From positions 310,001 through 374,000 of the forward strand of contig VIIQ02000031.1 in assembly GCA_007449985.2 (NCBI GenBank): a DNA stretch of 64,000 nt, written 5' to 3'. Positions within the stretch are counted from its first letter, which is position 1. Every line of letters begins with the position of its first letter. The position numbers and the translations under genes were made by a program. The notes under the pieces were generated by a model that was given only the letters and a program-made list of their open reading frames with translations, had not been told where the DNA came from and made no database searches. The DNA is from Desmodesmus armatus (taxonomy: Eukaryota; Chlorophyta; Chlorophyceae; Sphaeropleales; Scenedesmaceae). This document shows positions 31,156 through 43,421 of this stretch, piece by piece.

Positions 31156-33266
31156 CCTGCACAGTCAGCAAAACAACCTTGGTGTCATTACTGCTTGTCA
31201 GATTGCACAGCAGTCAAAAACGAGGCCTTCTGAAAAACTGACTGCAAGGGATGCTGACGCACAGATGTGGGGACAAGTGAGTGCCAAACCAAGTGGCAAC
31301 CAGCAGCAGCAGCATGATGCGAGCTCCAGCAGAGAGACAGGGGCAGCAGGTGAACATCACGCAGGCACGATCAAGCAGGCACCACCAGAAGTGACTGACT
31401 GCTGCGCATGAGCGCTGGCAGTCTCATGTCAGCACAGTCCATGGACGACAGGTTGATTGGGTTAAAGGTAACCAGGGCATGCTGCTGATGCAGTCAGTGA
31501 GAAAAGGGTCCCCTGATGAAGCACGATGCCCACCCTACCTGTTGTACAGCTAGGCAGGCGGAATCTTGGTGAGCATGTACCACTTCAAATGTCTGCTGCT
31601 GTAGGAACCTGCACACCCTCACAGCAGTCAAGTCAGGCAGCAGCCTGCATCATTCCTGCCGTCCCTGGGGCACATCCTGATGTGACTGCTGCTACACTAT
31701 GGGTACTGCAGGTCACAGACGCCAAGCTGCTGCTGCTGGTGATGGAATGCTACTCTGCTGCTGCAAGCCAGACAGCACAGGCGCTCGATGGTGTGGCACA
31801 GCTGCCTGAGGAGCTTGCTTCATATTCAAAGCATTGAGGTGGGTACGCATGGCTGCTGACTGATACGAACGACAAAGTGATGCATGCAAAACATCCTGTG
31901 CCCACCTTCAAGGTTGATCACCAGCTGGCAGTTGTTGTGAGACTACAGTTGCGCAGTGAGTGCGAAAGATCGTTTCCAGCCTCGTGTATTGCAGCTCAGC
32001 CTACCTGCTTCACGCAACGCCCGGCACTTAGTCTGTGCTGGGACCTGTTCAAACCTTGATCTGTGCTGGGACCTGTTCAAACCTTGACACAGTCAGCCTG
32101 ATAGACTGATGTTTGCATCCATTTGTGGTCCACAACAAGCAGTTCCCCTTCTTTGAGTATTACACCAAGTTGGTGACTTTCTGCACTGCAGTGCAGTGCA
32201 CACACCACCATGAATGTTTTTGACTTTGTGTTGATGGTGACGTGTGGATGTTCAACTCGATGGTATGTGGACTTCTTCATCATCAAAAAGCAAGCTGATT
32301 TCATGTCAAACCTCTTTGTCATGCCTGCAGCAGCGCCCCTTGCCACCTCAGAGCCCCCTAACAAACACACATGCGGTGGATCCCTCCCTCTGAATTGACT
32401 CAGTCACTATCATCAACTGTCTGGCAGCAGAAGCAGGTCACAACAGCTTCGGCCAAGTGGGACGTTCTGTGAGGAAATGAAAACATAGGCACCCATGTGG
32501 GGTAATTCAATCGGGCCAGACTCTGGCCCGATTGAATTACCCCACATTGCTCCTGCTCAGGAGCAAGAGCATGAGCTGGATGCCTCAGTCTCCTGTGCTG
32601 TCATGCGCTGGCAGGGCAAGGCGGGCATGTGTGTGGGGCACAGTTACAGGACCAGAGATACATGAGCGAGCTAGGCAGCCTTGACTCTCTGCTGTTGCTC
32701 TCAACTCCAGCTGTGCTGATTGTGCCACACTCAGCACCATGGCAACACTACATGCAACTAGCAGCAACTTGCTTGATTGATTGTGAAGTCCTACTGCCTG
32801 ACGGTGATCACTGCAGTTGCTGCTGCTGCTGCCGCTCAACAGCTTTCACACCCAGTCTCTGCAGCACGCCTTGCGGCCACAAGATGGCCTCGACCCACAC
32901 AAAGAACCCCTGCATGCTGTCTTCCTGCACAGGCCCTCTGCCAGAGCTGAGTCAGCTCATAGTCCTGCTCAACTTGCAGCTAGCTGCTTACACCGGCCAC
33001 AAAGTGCATAACCACGCCACGCAGCTTGTCCAACAAAGCATCCCTTGGCTGTTGGCACTGCCAACCTGATACAGCATCAGGTTCCACGCATCGTCTGAGT
33101 TATACAGCAGACCCAGCACAGACCTTCGCTTTATTCACCCGCATGACACAATGAAAGCAAAGACCCAAAAAAGATTGACGTCGGCGCCACACAACAATTC
33201 CCTGCCGCTTCAGGCCCAATGTCAAGCTGAACAACACAGGCTGAACATGCTCCCATCCGCACCCTC
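31156..33266 (+). other. Stretch without a confident gene
   Basis: An exon-like frame follows TACTGCAG at about 31710 (VTDAKLLLLVMECYSAAASQ to a TGA near 31837), but no partner exons were found. A 28-bp perfect tandem duplication lies at 32032-32087, and a perfect palindrome at 32495-32547. TTACA at 32988 could be the poly(A) signal of the minus-strand gene ending at 33267. Confidence 0.4.
32495..32547. repeat. Perfect 26-bp palindrome with one-base spacer
   Basis: The arms 32495-32520 and 32522-32547 are exact reverse complements (core GGGGTAATTCAATCGGGCC). Only one base separates them. No gene is near enough to make this a known terminator type. Confidence 0.95.
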
Positions 33267-34644
33267 TCAGCCTGATGCAGGCGCTGCTGTAATGGGAGTG
33301 ATGGTGGCAGGGATGGGTGGCAGGGCGCGAGGAGGGCGGCGCAGGATAGGCTGATCTTCGTGCATACCCCACATGCGCTGTGAAAGCTGCAGCCCTAGCT
33401 GTGTGGGCTCTGCAAAGTCCTTGAAGCCTGCAGGCAGCTGGTTGTTGGGCAGGGGGTCCAGGTCTGTCAATGTGACCAGGTACTTCAGCCTGTAGTGCTG
33501 CAGGTCTGTCCTGTGCTCCTGTGGGGGGTTGGCATGGCAGGCACAGTAGGCCAGGCAGTGCGCTGTCTTGAGGAAGTCCTCCTGGTTGGGCTCAACTGCC
33601 ATGAGGTCGTTGGGCTGCACAGCTAGCTGCCAACCGTGGTCCTGCCACCCAGTCAGCAGGGCGAAGGCAAATGCAGTGCAGCAGGGCAGTGCAGCAAGGG
33701 CAACAAAATAAACATGATCATGATGTGATCAGACGTTCTTGGGAGTGCAGGAGATGCCGCTGCTGCTAGCGCTAGCATGCTGCAGCTGGTGTGGCTGGAG
33801 TGGCAATTGAGATATGCAGCTTGAGTTGCTCTCCTTGACCTCCCTCAACCTGATCCCCTCCTTAACAAGTCAGCAGTAACAGTAGAGATTACACACTCAT
33901 GGTGTGTTTGCATTGCGGAGCACCCCCCCCCCCCCACACACACACAAACCAGCGAGGGCGGGGTCTGATTGATGGTACTACCTGACACGAGCTTGCGGGT
34001 CACTGGGCTGTCGCTGTGCGGGAACACGCTGCTGCGCCAGCTGTTGATGGTGTCCACCACAAGCTGACTGGCTGTGTGGTAGACAGTCACGTAGCTTTCA
34101 CTCGCGGCGTCAGCCATTGGACTGCAGCCCCAGAACAGCAGCACCCCGATCAAGCCCAGGAGCTCCCCATCGGTGTGATCAGGCGGTGTGCAGTGTGGCT
34201 TCAGGGCGTCTAAGACCTGCAGCAGCATGCTGAAGGTGCCAGGGTCGAAGTGTGGGAAGCACACACCCGCGCCCACACCCAATGCGCCACCATCGCTGCC
34301 GGCTGAGGCGATGTGCACATGCACCAGGAAATCGTGGGGATAGGCCTCTCTGTTGGTTGTGACTTGAAAGTAGCCTGGACCCTACGTGCATTGACACATA
34401 TTACAGCAACAGCAGTGGCAGCAACAGAAGGAGAAGTCAAATCAGGGCGGCAGCAGCCACAAAGCATCACACTGACGATCAGCCTGACATAACATGACGG
34501 CAGTAGAAGACAGTAGAAGACAAGGAATGGTGACTGCTGTGGGGTCCAGCAACTGCCACTGCCTACAAGGTCCCTGAAAAGCTGCTGCCGCACCTCCCTC
34601 CCAACAAGGTCACGTGTTAGCAGGCCAAGAAGAGGTTGGTACAT
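33267..34644 (-). CDS. Uncharacterised protein, divergent paralogue of 35287-36535
   Basis: Proposed exons on the minus strand: 34644-34567 (MYQPLLGLLTRDLVGREVRQ and onward, 26 codons), 34381-33982 and a last exon ending at 33267. The phases of the first two fit (0, then 1). The middle exon has AGSDGGALGVGAGV and VTVYHTASQLVVDTINSWR; the last has KTAHCLAYCACHANPP and LPNNQLPAGF. These match the divergent neighbour throughout. I do not recognise the family: there are no membrane segments and no known catalytic motif. At the position where the neighbour has its last-exon acceptor (GCAG/TT), this gene has GCAT, so that acceptor is lost; a downstream GCAG/TT at about 33599 keeps the frame but would skip about 22 residues. 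It may be functional with a shorter exon, or decaying. Confidence 0.55.
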
Positions 34645-35100
34645 CTTGCCGCTGTGTTTGTGCTCAGCATTCACTGGCAGTCGTCACTTAAATGCTGGGG
34701 TCTGGTTTCAAGGGGGGGAGGGTCCACACTCCTGCCAATGCCTCCTCGGGAGATGGTAAATTCTAACAATGAGGGGAAGTCAACATAAGAGTGTAATGGC
34801 CGCAAACCAAAGCAGTACGGCAATTCCGACAAACGGTTACGGGTGATGACGACCAACGTTGGACCGGGTCGCAACGGTCCACATGGTCGGCAGGGGCTGC
34901 AACCCTCCTTAGAGGCCCCAGAAAAGATTCAACATCACCAGAAGGGTCTAGAAAGATATACTCGCAGCTACCTCAGCTAGGTGCAGTTTGCACCTGAGGC
35001 CTGTGGTGTGATGCAGGTGCGACTGCAGCTGCTGTGTGTTGTCTGTGGAACTGAAACAATGATGAAGAAGTGACGACATTGCATGTTCCCCATGCGCATG

Positions 35101-35215
35101 CGGAATGCACGCTCCCAAGCTGTACCCAGGAAATGCAGGCATGCTGAATGCATGCTCACAAGCTGTACCCACGAAATGCACGCTCATAAGCTGTACCAAG
35201 GCATAAGATGCATAA
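35101..35215 (+). repeat. Three-copy short tandem repeat between the divergent genes
   Basis: AATGCACGCTCCCAAGCTGT with the following ACCCAGGAAATGCA recurs three times with changes (CATGCTCACAAGCTGT, CACGCTCATAAGCTGT), then CATAAGATG occurs twice. It lies just upstream of the plus-strand gene. Confidence 0.75.
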
Positions 35216-35286
35216 GATGCACATATGTATGTGTGTTGCTGCTGCTGCCGCTACAGCAGGCCTTGCAAGTCACGCGCAACAATCGG

Positions 35287-36535
35287 ATGTCACCCGCCCC
35301 GATGAAGGCGCACATCTACTCAGCTGGCAGTGATGGTGGCCCCTTGGGTGTGGGCGTCGGTGTGCGATGCATGTACTATGAGGCTGGCACCTTCAGCATG
35401 CTGCTGAAGGTATCAGACGCCCTGCAGGGACAGTTTCAGCCTCCCAACCAGGACGATGGGGAGCTGCTGAGGTTCATTGGGGCGATGTTGTTTTGGGGCT
35501 CGACGGGCCACGATGCTGACCTCTGCGCATGGTATACTGTGATTGTCTACCACACAGCCAACCAGTTTGTGGTGGACACTATCCGCAGCTGGATCAACGG
35601 GCAATTCCCACCCAGCAACAGCCCTGTGACCCGCAAGCTGATGTCGGGTAAGCTGTACTAAAGGACCAAGGGCACTTGAGGGTGTTGCTGCTGGTGCATT
35701 GCTATGGAGGTGCTGCACCTTGCTGTTGCAATTCCTGTTTGAACATTCTGTCTGCCGACTTCTTTTGGCGTTCATCTCAGATCTCACGCTGAGTGAAGCG
35801 CAGTGCAAGTCATCAGGCTAGAATCGCATGCAGTAGCTGGTGCATTGCTGATCTTGTCATGACAAGGTGCTGCACCTGGCTGTCAACGTTGCACTCCCTG
35901 TTGAACATTAGACAGTAGCCAGGCTGGCATGCATGCTACTTGACTATTTTGTTCTGGTGCCAACCACTTACTGCCTGACGCCAACGCTTTCCCGCGTTCT
36001 GACTCACATCCGCCTTGTGGTATCCCCGCCTGGCTGCCCTGCAGTTGCCTTTGCCCTGCTGACTGAGTTTAGCACTCGCGGCTGGGAGCTTGAAGTGCAG
36101 CAGCTGGGGCCCCTCAAGGCACGTGTGCAAGCAAACATGCTGCGCACAGCGCACCGCCTGGCATACTGTGCCTGCCACGCCAACCCTCCTCAGCACCTCA
36201 GGACAGACCTGCGACACTACAGGCTGAGGTACCTGGTCACATTGACAGACCTGCAGCCCCTGCCCAACAATCAGCTGCCTGCAGGCTTCAACAGATTCAT
36301 TCAAAGCATAGTTGAGCACACTGACAACAGCTTTGCATACCCCACAGAGCTGGGGCTGCTGTTCTCAGACCGCTTGTACAGTTTCGATTGCGAACCTGCC
36401 TCAGGCAGTAGTACTGCAGGGTATGGCTACCCACCTGGGTACCAATGGCCGTATGGTGACGATCGCCCCTGGCCCGAGACCCCCACAACCATCACACCCA
36501 TTCAATGGGTGGATCTTGCACCCGCTGCACCGTGA
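35287..36535 (+). CDS. Uncharacterised protein, paralogue of 33267-34644
   Basis: Two exons, 35287-35647 (donor GTAAGC) and 36045-36535 (acceptor CTGCAG), give 283 residues from the ATG at 35287. The coding frame is open further upstream to an acceptor at 35259 (QVTRNNR), matching the paralogue (QVTTNRE), so a 5' exon is likely missing. Conserved parts are HIYSAGSDGGPLGVGVGV, GELLRFIGAMLFWGS, VYHTANQFVVDTIRSW, SPVTRKLMSG, RTAHRLAYCACHANPP and LPNNQLPAGF. The C-terminal tail is Pro/Tyr-rich. The fold and function are unknown. Near-equal conservation across both exons suggests that the family is, or was, under selection. TGTAA at 37076 may be its poly(A) signal. Confidence 0.7.
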
Positions 36536-38647
36536 GGATCGCCTTGTTGCTGTGCACCCCCACCAGTGTAGTCATTCAGTGAGCAGTATTGAACCCCTCT
36601 GCTGGCATGGGTGGCAGCCAGCTAAATGCAGAGTGGCCAACAGCCAGGCACAGCAAGTGTAGCGACGGGGCGGGCGATGGTGTTGTGTGGAGTGCTGGTT
36701 GCAAGCTGTTAGCGTCTGGCATGGGGGTTGGAGGGTCTTGGTGATTGGTGGCCAGTGCGTTTGTGACCAGTGCGCTTGTGAGTGTATTGTGTTCTGCTGG
36801 CAGCAGCCTACATTCGGCTGCTTTGCAGAGCTGTGCCATCTCCAGAGGGAAAGGCAAAGGGGTATGACAGCGAGCTGAGTGGTGTCACACGGTGGCAAAT
36901 CTCAAACATCTCAAACATCAGCAGCGTACAGCACGGTGATGCTTGGGTGGCATAGAGACATTGCCTCCAGCCGCACCAGTGTGCACTGGCAGTGCTGGTG
37001 AGGTAGACGCTCGAAGTGTGGCACACAGCCATGTCCTGAATGGCTTTTAGATGCTGAGTGTGGTTATGTATGCTGTGTAATTGAAGCCAGATGCTGTGGG
37101 ACTGTGGGGTTGAGCATTGGCAGAGACACTTGACTGTCATCGACACGATGTTCTGTACAGAACGTGTGCAATGCGTTTGGGTACCAGTATGGCATTCAGC
37201 CTGCCATATACTATCAGACAGCTCACAGGATCACCCGCCCTATCCCACAACACGGACATATGGATGCCACATGGATGGTTTTCTGGGGCGGTTTTCAATG
37301 TGTGGTTGCACAGCAGCTGGTGTGGTGACCTGGCGAACAGCTACTGTTGTGGGTTGCAGAACTCTGCTCACCCAGATACGCCTAGTGCTTGCTTGGGGCA
37401 CTCGAGCGACTTGCTGACCACAGGTCCTTGGGAATACCACTACAGTAGTTTGGTTTTGAAACCACAGAGCAGCATGTGTGGGGTGGTCGTCAGCAGCCCG
37501 TTTCAGCGCTGCTGCTTTTATGCCCTTTGTATGCCTGCGTTGTGGCCGTAACTGGCACAGGCTTTCTAGTGTCCTAGGTCACTGGTCGCCTGGTGGTGTC
37601 TTGCTTGTCTTGCACCAAGGTCGATTTGCTGCTTGCAGCATGCTGCTTGCACAATGAACCTGGCCGGAAACACGTGTAATGATGATGAACACAAGACCTC
37701 TGAGGCAGGCTTCAGCAGTAAGCTGTCACTGCAGATACCATACTGTAGCTACAACAGACCTTCCCTTGAGGAGAAAGGTTCACACCGAGTGTCCTATTTG
37801 TTCAAAAATCTGCCATCACACGCTTGTTCCGTTTTGTGTGGCTGATAATTGCCATCCATGCCCTGGGGTTCAACAGGTTGTCTGAGTTGGTTGTGGAGAT
37901 AACCCCAGGCCAGGAGCACTCCTCACCAAGTTTTCTCGGCAAGCAGTCTTATAATTATACTTTGATTATCACCTTTCAACTAGCTTTTGTCTCACTTCAG
38001 CCATTGCAGCAACATACCGCTTGAGCGTTTCGCGCCTTGGCAGCCCAGCTCCTTCCCAGGCTCCGCACCCGTCGCTAGATGGCCATGGATAGCAATTGAG
38101 TTACCATATATTTTTCCTACCGGGGTTGCAAGCGGTCATTTGATAAGTCGACATCTTGTGCGCAGCAGAATGGAAAGTGCAGCCTTGCATGGCCCAAGCT
38201 CGCTGTTTGTGGCTCACTAGCGATGCATCACTGGTTGAAGGCATCATACCAGCAGCCGGAGTAGCCATCTGCTGCTGAGATGGGTATCTACCACCACCAG
38301 GAGCTGGCAAGCAGCAGCAGCCAGTGGCGGTTGAGCAAGGTAAGGCCTGTGTCCTAGCTCTGTAGTGTCCACCAGTGCCATAATGCCACTCCAGGCGCGA
38401 TGAAAATCTGCTTAGCTACGTTGAGCATTCGACCACCAGCAGCAGCGGTTGATTAGACACTGTATCTGCTGCTTTACTGACCAGGCTGGGTGTGTGCTGC
38501 ATGCTGCAGGTAGTACATGGTGCTGGCTACTGCTGGTACTCCCTCAACAAACTACAAAGCCAACAACAAGTCAAAGGCATTTAAAGAGCCCTCTGCTGAA
38601 AGTTGAGTACAGGCTCTAGTATCAGACGCAACAGAAGCAACAGAGAC
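36536..38647 (+). other. Stretch without a supported gene
   Basis: Short open frames only, with no conserved motifs. It may hold the 3' untranslated region of the upstream gene (TGTAA at 37076-37080) and intergenic DNA. Confidence 0.45.
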
Positions 38648-40158
38648 TAACAGCAAAGGCTTTGACAGCTGCACTGCACATGCACCATCCTGCTTGCATG
38701 CCTGCACGCCTGGTTGTGCTGTTGTCTGGTGTGTAAGCCGTGTTTGTGGGGCTTGGATAATGACGGCCTTGCCCTACACACGCATCACCAGCAGCCCAGG
38801 TACACTCTCAGCGCACCCCTCCTGCTGCTGCTGGTTTACCCCTTGACCCAACGAAGCGTGTACGTCCATGTGAAGTGAGGAAGGGGGAACACGAAGCGCG
38901 GGAGGGTTCAGAATACATGGCAGTGCAGCATAAGTATCCAGACAGCAGCCAAGACACACACCTTCAGCTGACACAACTGCCCTGCTGCTGCCCCTCCTTG
39001 CACACTCAGGAACCCCATCCTGTGCCACCTCTACAGAGCCCTGCACAACGCTGAACCATAAGATTACAGGCTCTGCAACACGCACAGCTCACAGCAACAG
39101 CAAAGGCCTCAACAGCTGCACTGCACGCACCCCATCCTGCTTGCACGTCTGCATGCCTGTACGCTGTCTGGTGTGTAAGTCGTGTGTATGGCTCGGTTTG
39201 GGACGGCCTTGACCGCACACGCATCACGAGGGCCCAGGCACGCAACCAATGCCAGCGCATCCCCCCTACTGCTGCTGGTAGGCCACCTCGACCCAACAAT
39301 ACAGTCCGTCCCTGTGAAGCGCGGGAGGAAAGGTTGCACACAGAGGGGGCTAAGCAAGCATGGCAGCGCAGAGGCACACAGTGCGGCAGCGGCAGTGAAA
39401 CAAACATTCCACACCTGGTAAGCTCAAACACTCTGGTGCATCCTGCTGACACAGTTTTCCTGCCGCTACGCCCTGCTACCTCTGCTGCTATCAGGAACCC
39501 CATCATGCGTCCCCCTCTGCAAGGTTCTCTACAGCACAAGCCGTCAAGGAACGTCACTATAAGATAAGTATCAATTCAGGCGACAGCACAGCTGACAGCG
39601 ACAGCACAGCCCAACAGCAACAGCCCCAACAGCTGCACTGCATGCACACCATCCTGCCTGCATGTCTGCATTCCTGTTGCTGTCGTCTGGTGTGTATAAG
39701 ACGTGTGACTGGGCTTGGTGTGGACGGCCTTGTCCCAGCACACGCGTCACCAGCAGCACAGGTACACTCAGGTCAGCGCACACCCCCCTGCTGCTGTTGG
39801 CTTACACGCCTTACCTCACGAAGCATGTCCGTCCTGTGGAGTGAGGGAGGAACCGTTTACACGAGCGCGGGGGGGCACAGCATGCATGGCAGATACTGTC
39901 AGCAACAGCTTCCACCAGCTGCACTGCACGCACCCCATCCTGCCTGCATGTCTGCATGCCTGTGCGCTGTTCTGGTGTGTAAGTCGCGTTGCATGACTCG
40001 GTTGGATGGCCTTGCCCCAGCACACGCAACACCAGCAGCCCTAGGCACACAACTTGTGAATCAATGCCAGCGCATACCCATCGTGCCATCTGGACGCCAC
40101 CTCCCTGCGAAGCAGTCCATCCTGTGGAGCTCGGGGGAACGGTTACAGTGCACCATGC
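38648..40158 (+). repeat. About 255-bp repeat, four spaced copies
   Basis: Copies at about 38648-38910, 39092-39345, 39616-39870 and 39900-40158 share ACAGCTGCACTGCA, CATCCTGC, GTCTGCATGCCTG, CTGGTGTGTAAG, GACGGCCTTG and an AGCGCGGGAGG or equivalent end. Spacing is irregular (about 440, 520 and 280 bp), with unrelated sequence between. No copy has a consistent open frame. Confidence 0.8.
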
Positions 40159-40496
40159 GGCACAGCAAGACAGTGCAGCGCAGCGTACAGATCTACAGCA
40201 GGGCAGCAACAGGGCAGACAGTCCGACAGCAATCCTTCAGACTAACTGTACAGCTGTGTTCACAGGTTGGAGGCATTTCCTGATGGGTGGTGCTGCTGCT
40301 GCTTCTGCCTTCCATCCGTGCATGCAGGTTGACCCCAGTCATCAAACCAGCCAGAAGCTTCCCGTAAGTGGGCACGCAATCAGGCTTGTGCTGATGGGCG
40401 CTGCATACGCATCATAATGCCTGCATGTGTCCAGACGGTTTGCTCGCTTGCTTGGTGGCCAGCTGCTGAGCTCCCCCCCCCCCCCCCCCGGGCTTG

Positions 40497-40775
40497 TGCA
40501 AACATGCTTGTGCTTGGGCGTCTGGTCGCTCTCTTGGTAAACGCCAACACTGCCGAAGGTGGAACCGGCAGCCAGAAGGGCTAGGCTGCAGCACACCTGC
40601 TTGCACAGGTTCCTCACCATTCACAGATGCATGCACATGCCGGTGTGCACACATGCTTGTGCTGGGGTGTCTAGGCGCTCTCTCGGTAAACGCCAACCTC
40701 CCCGGAGAGGGAAACTGGCAGCCAGAAGCGGCTGGGCTACAGCACACGTGCTTGCAAGAATGTTTCACCAATGCT
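40497..40775 (+). repeat. Direct repeat of about 155 bp, two copies
   Basis: ACATGCTTGTGCTTGGGCGT at 40502 and ACATGCTTGTGCTGGGGTGT at 40651 start two diverged copies that share CTCTCGGTAAACGCCAAC and GGCAGCCAGAAG. The spacing is about 150 bp. Confidence 0.8.
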
Positions 40776-42552
40776 TGGTGTTTCAACTTCCACGCCAGCT
40801 CGCATGCTCTTCACAAACAAGCCAGCCTGGTTTGAGGTTCAAACAGCGCTTACAGTGTGGTAGGTGTGTCGTCAGGTGCCTCAGGCAGACACGTTCAAAT
40901 CTCACCCTGGCTCCCTCCCTTCCTGTGCCGCTGCCCACAGTGTACTTGTACCACTACATCCTGCACTGCAATTTATGTCCCTGAGAGGGCGGCAAACAGG
41001 TTTGCACCCAAGGAGGTCCAGCTCAACAGGCTAACCCTGCCTGCTGCTTTGCATCCATACTGGGGTGGGAGGGAGGGGTCAATCACATAAGAAGAGGTCA
41101 CATGACTGGCCACAGCCTTGCGGGCGAAGGAGTTTTCTACTCCTGCAATCCCTTCCTTCTTCTCCTCCTTCCTTCTCATCTGTCCCAGAGTAGCCGACAT
41201 GTTGGATGCAAGCACTGGCTTGGGCGCTGTCACTAGTTGAACAATATCTGCATACCCTTGTTGAGATCCCGGCGTGGGACTATGGTGTCTGAACAGGGGT
41301 GTCAACACCCAGACAGGCACTGTGGTGGTTCAGTTTCAATCCCTGGCTGTCTCGTGTTTCAAATGCTGTATTGTTTTCAATAGGGAAAGTACTAGTGACA
41401 GTCTAGCTGCTGAAGATGTCCCTTGTGCCGTGGTGTGTGTTGATAGGTTGGTAACAGTTCAGAACCTGAAATGTGTTTCCCTGACTCGAGGGCCCACTGG
41501 GCACGACAGGTTGCATCCTGGCAATACATCAGACATGCATATGCCAGCAGGGTTGGCAGCAGCAGTCATGTGTTGTCCACGCATTCATCAGCACCTGAGA
41601 CCATCCTGACAGCACATCATGTTTGCCTTGGTGCCTCACCATGACTGTGGCGGCGCTTCACAGGACAAGTCCAAGGAGTGACAGCTGAATAACAAGTAAC
41701 AACACTGCCACAATCAAACAGCAAGTTGCACTACAGGTAGCCTTCATCGATGTCTTGAACCTATTCGGAAGACTGTATTACACAGAGAGCAATATGATAC
41801 GCCCCCCTCTGGCGCTCACTGACAAAGACTCTGACCGTAACCAACTGCAACCAATGCCGGTACTAGAGCCCAACAACAGTCACAGCTTGTGTGCCTCTCA
41901 AGCATTCCCTACTGAAGAAGCAAGCCACAACACCAATTGGACACTAGTAAGAGTCAAACGAAACCACCTCAAACACCAGTGTACACGTGCTGAGCCAATC
42001 TGTCAGCATTGCACAGCCATTGGCAGTGCTAGCAACACTAATTAACACAACAAGCATCTGCTGCCCAATCGCTGCTGGCTTGTTTGCAGGCATTGATCAC
42101 AAAAGAACAGCATCTTTGTCATATTGAGGCACCAAACTTCATCACAAGCACTGGTAGCAGTTGGGTCTGCCACTCATGTGCTGCTGACTCAAGCAGCAGG
42201 CCAAAGGCATTGTGTCATACTGCAGTTCCAGCAGTGCTCGCTTGGTCCACTCTCACGCCACACAGGCAGCAGGTAGCTGTAGCAGCACCACACCCACAGC
42301 AGCAGCAGCAAGGCAGGAAAGTCAGCACCTGTGTGAGTTGGTGTTGTCAGCTATCAGCAAAAGCCCGCTGCATGTGCAGACGAACCAGCATGTAACCAGC
42401 ACACACACACGCTGTGAGCTGCAAATGCACTCATGTACTCATGCACATTCCTGAAATTCAACATTGTCGCATGTGCAGGTGCTTGAATCACAAGCAGTGC
42501 CCTCTTGTTGGTATCAGCCTCATAGCAACAGCAAACAGGCCAGCAAGCTCAC
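40776..42552 (+). other. Stretch without a supported gene
   Basis: Several unremarkable open frames, the longest 115 codons (minus strand, 40973-41320), show no domain or motif. I see no exon chain here. Confidence 0.4.
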
Positions 42553-43421
42553 CTGAACTCTGAAATGCTGATGCAGACTGCAGCTGTAGTCGCGCAAAGA
42601 GGGCTGTGGGTAGGGGTGGTGGCGGAGGTGGAGGTGGTGGGGGTGGCGGCAGCGGCAGTGGCAGGAACAGCCCTGGTGTTGCTTGCCACTGCTGCTGCTG
42701 GTGCTGCCATTGCTGCTGGTGCAACTGCCACTGCTGCTGCCACTCCTGCTGTTGGTGCTCCCAACTGCTGCTGTCAGCTACTGCAGGGGCCCCAGCGGCA
42801 TGCTGCTGCTGCTGCTGCTGTTGTGGTTCATGCACGGCTAGTGGTGGCTTTGGCAGCAGCGGTGATGGTGGCGGCACTGATGGCTGCAAGGGTGTAAGCT
42901 TGCTGTGTCCTCTTGCCTGCTGCTGTTGCTGCCGCCGAGGGCTGCCTGCTGCTCCTATCAAGGACTGCGCCTTGTCAATAACCTGTGGCGAGCGCGGCAG
43001 CTGTGACGCAGGAGAGGGTGGTGCGCAAGGCTTGTTGTTGACACTGCTGCTGCTGGCTTGGTCAAGATGCTGAGGCTCCTGCAGCTGCTGCTGTTGGGAC
43101 TGCTGCTTCATTGCCATGTGCATGGCGTGATGTCTTTCAAGCTCATGCAGCGACTCCCTCCACTGCTGCCGCTGATGCTGCTGCTGTCCTTGCACTGGCT
43201 GTGCTTGCACTGGCTCCAGCTGCAGGTGCGTCCGCTGCTGCTGCGGGTTGGAATTGTCTTGGTCAGCTGCTGCTGCTGCAGGTGCTGCTGCTGGGGGGCT
43301 GGCACCAGGGGACTGGGATGGCTGAGCATCATCTGATGCTTTGCCACTAAATGTGTCCTGGCACTCCTCTCGGTGCTCCTGCTGCTGCCCCTGCTGCTGC
43401 TGCTGCTGCTGCTGCTCAAAC
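42553..43421 (-). CDS. Gln-rich low-complexity exon of an unidentified gene
   Basis: On the minus strand an acceptor (TTTGCAG, read 43428-43422) opens an 869-nt frame to a GTGAGC donor at 42552. The protein is rich in Gln, Ala, Pro and Ser, with poly-Q runs, a repeated WQHQQQQWQ-like motif and a poly-Pro run near the end. The clean splice sites and long open frame through non-repetitive parts (SLHELERHHAMHMAMKQQ, SPRRQQQQQ) support coding. The gene would run upstream towards 44360, head to head with the cytochrome b5 gene. Candidate upstream exons on the minus strand encode PVICTSPVAMETSLDVITR (about 43957-43884) and GVYLVWPDKELQE (about 44240-44200). No family was recognised; a disordered regulatory protein is the likely type. 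Confidence 0.5.
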
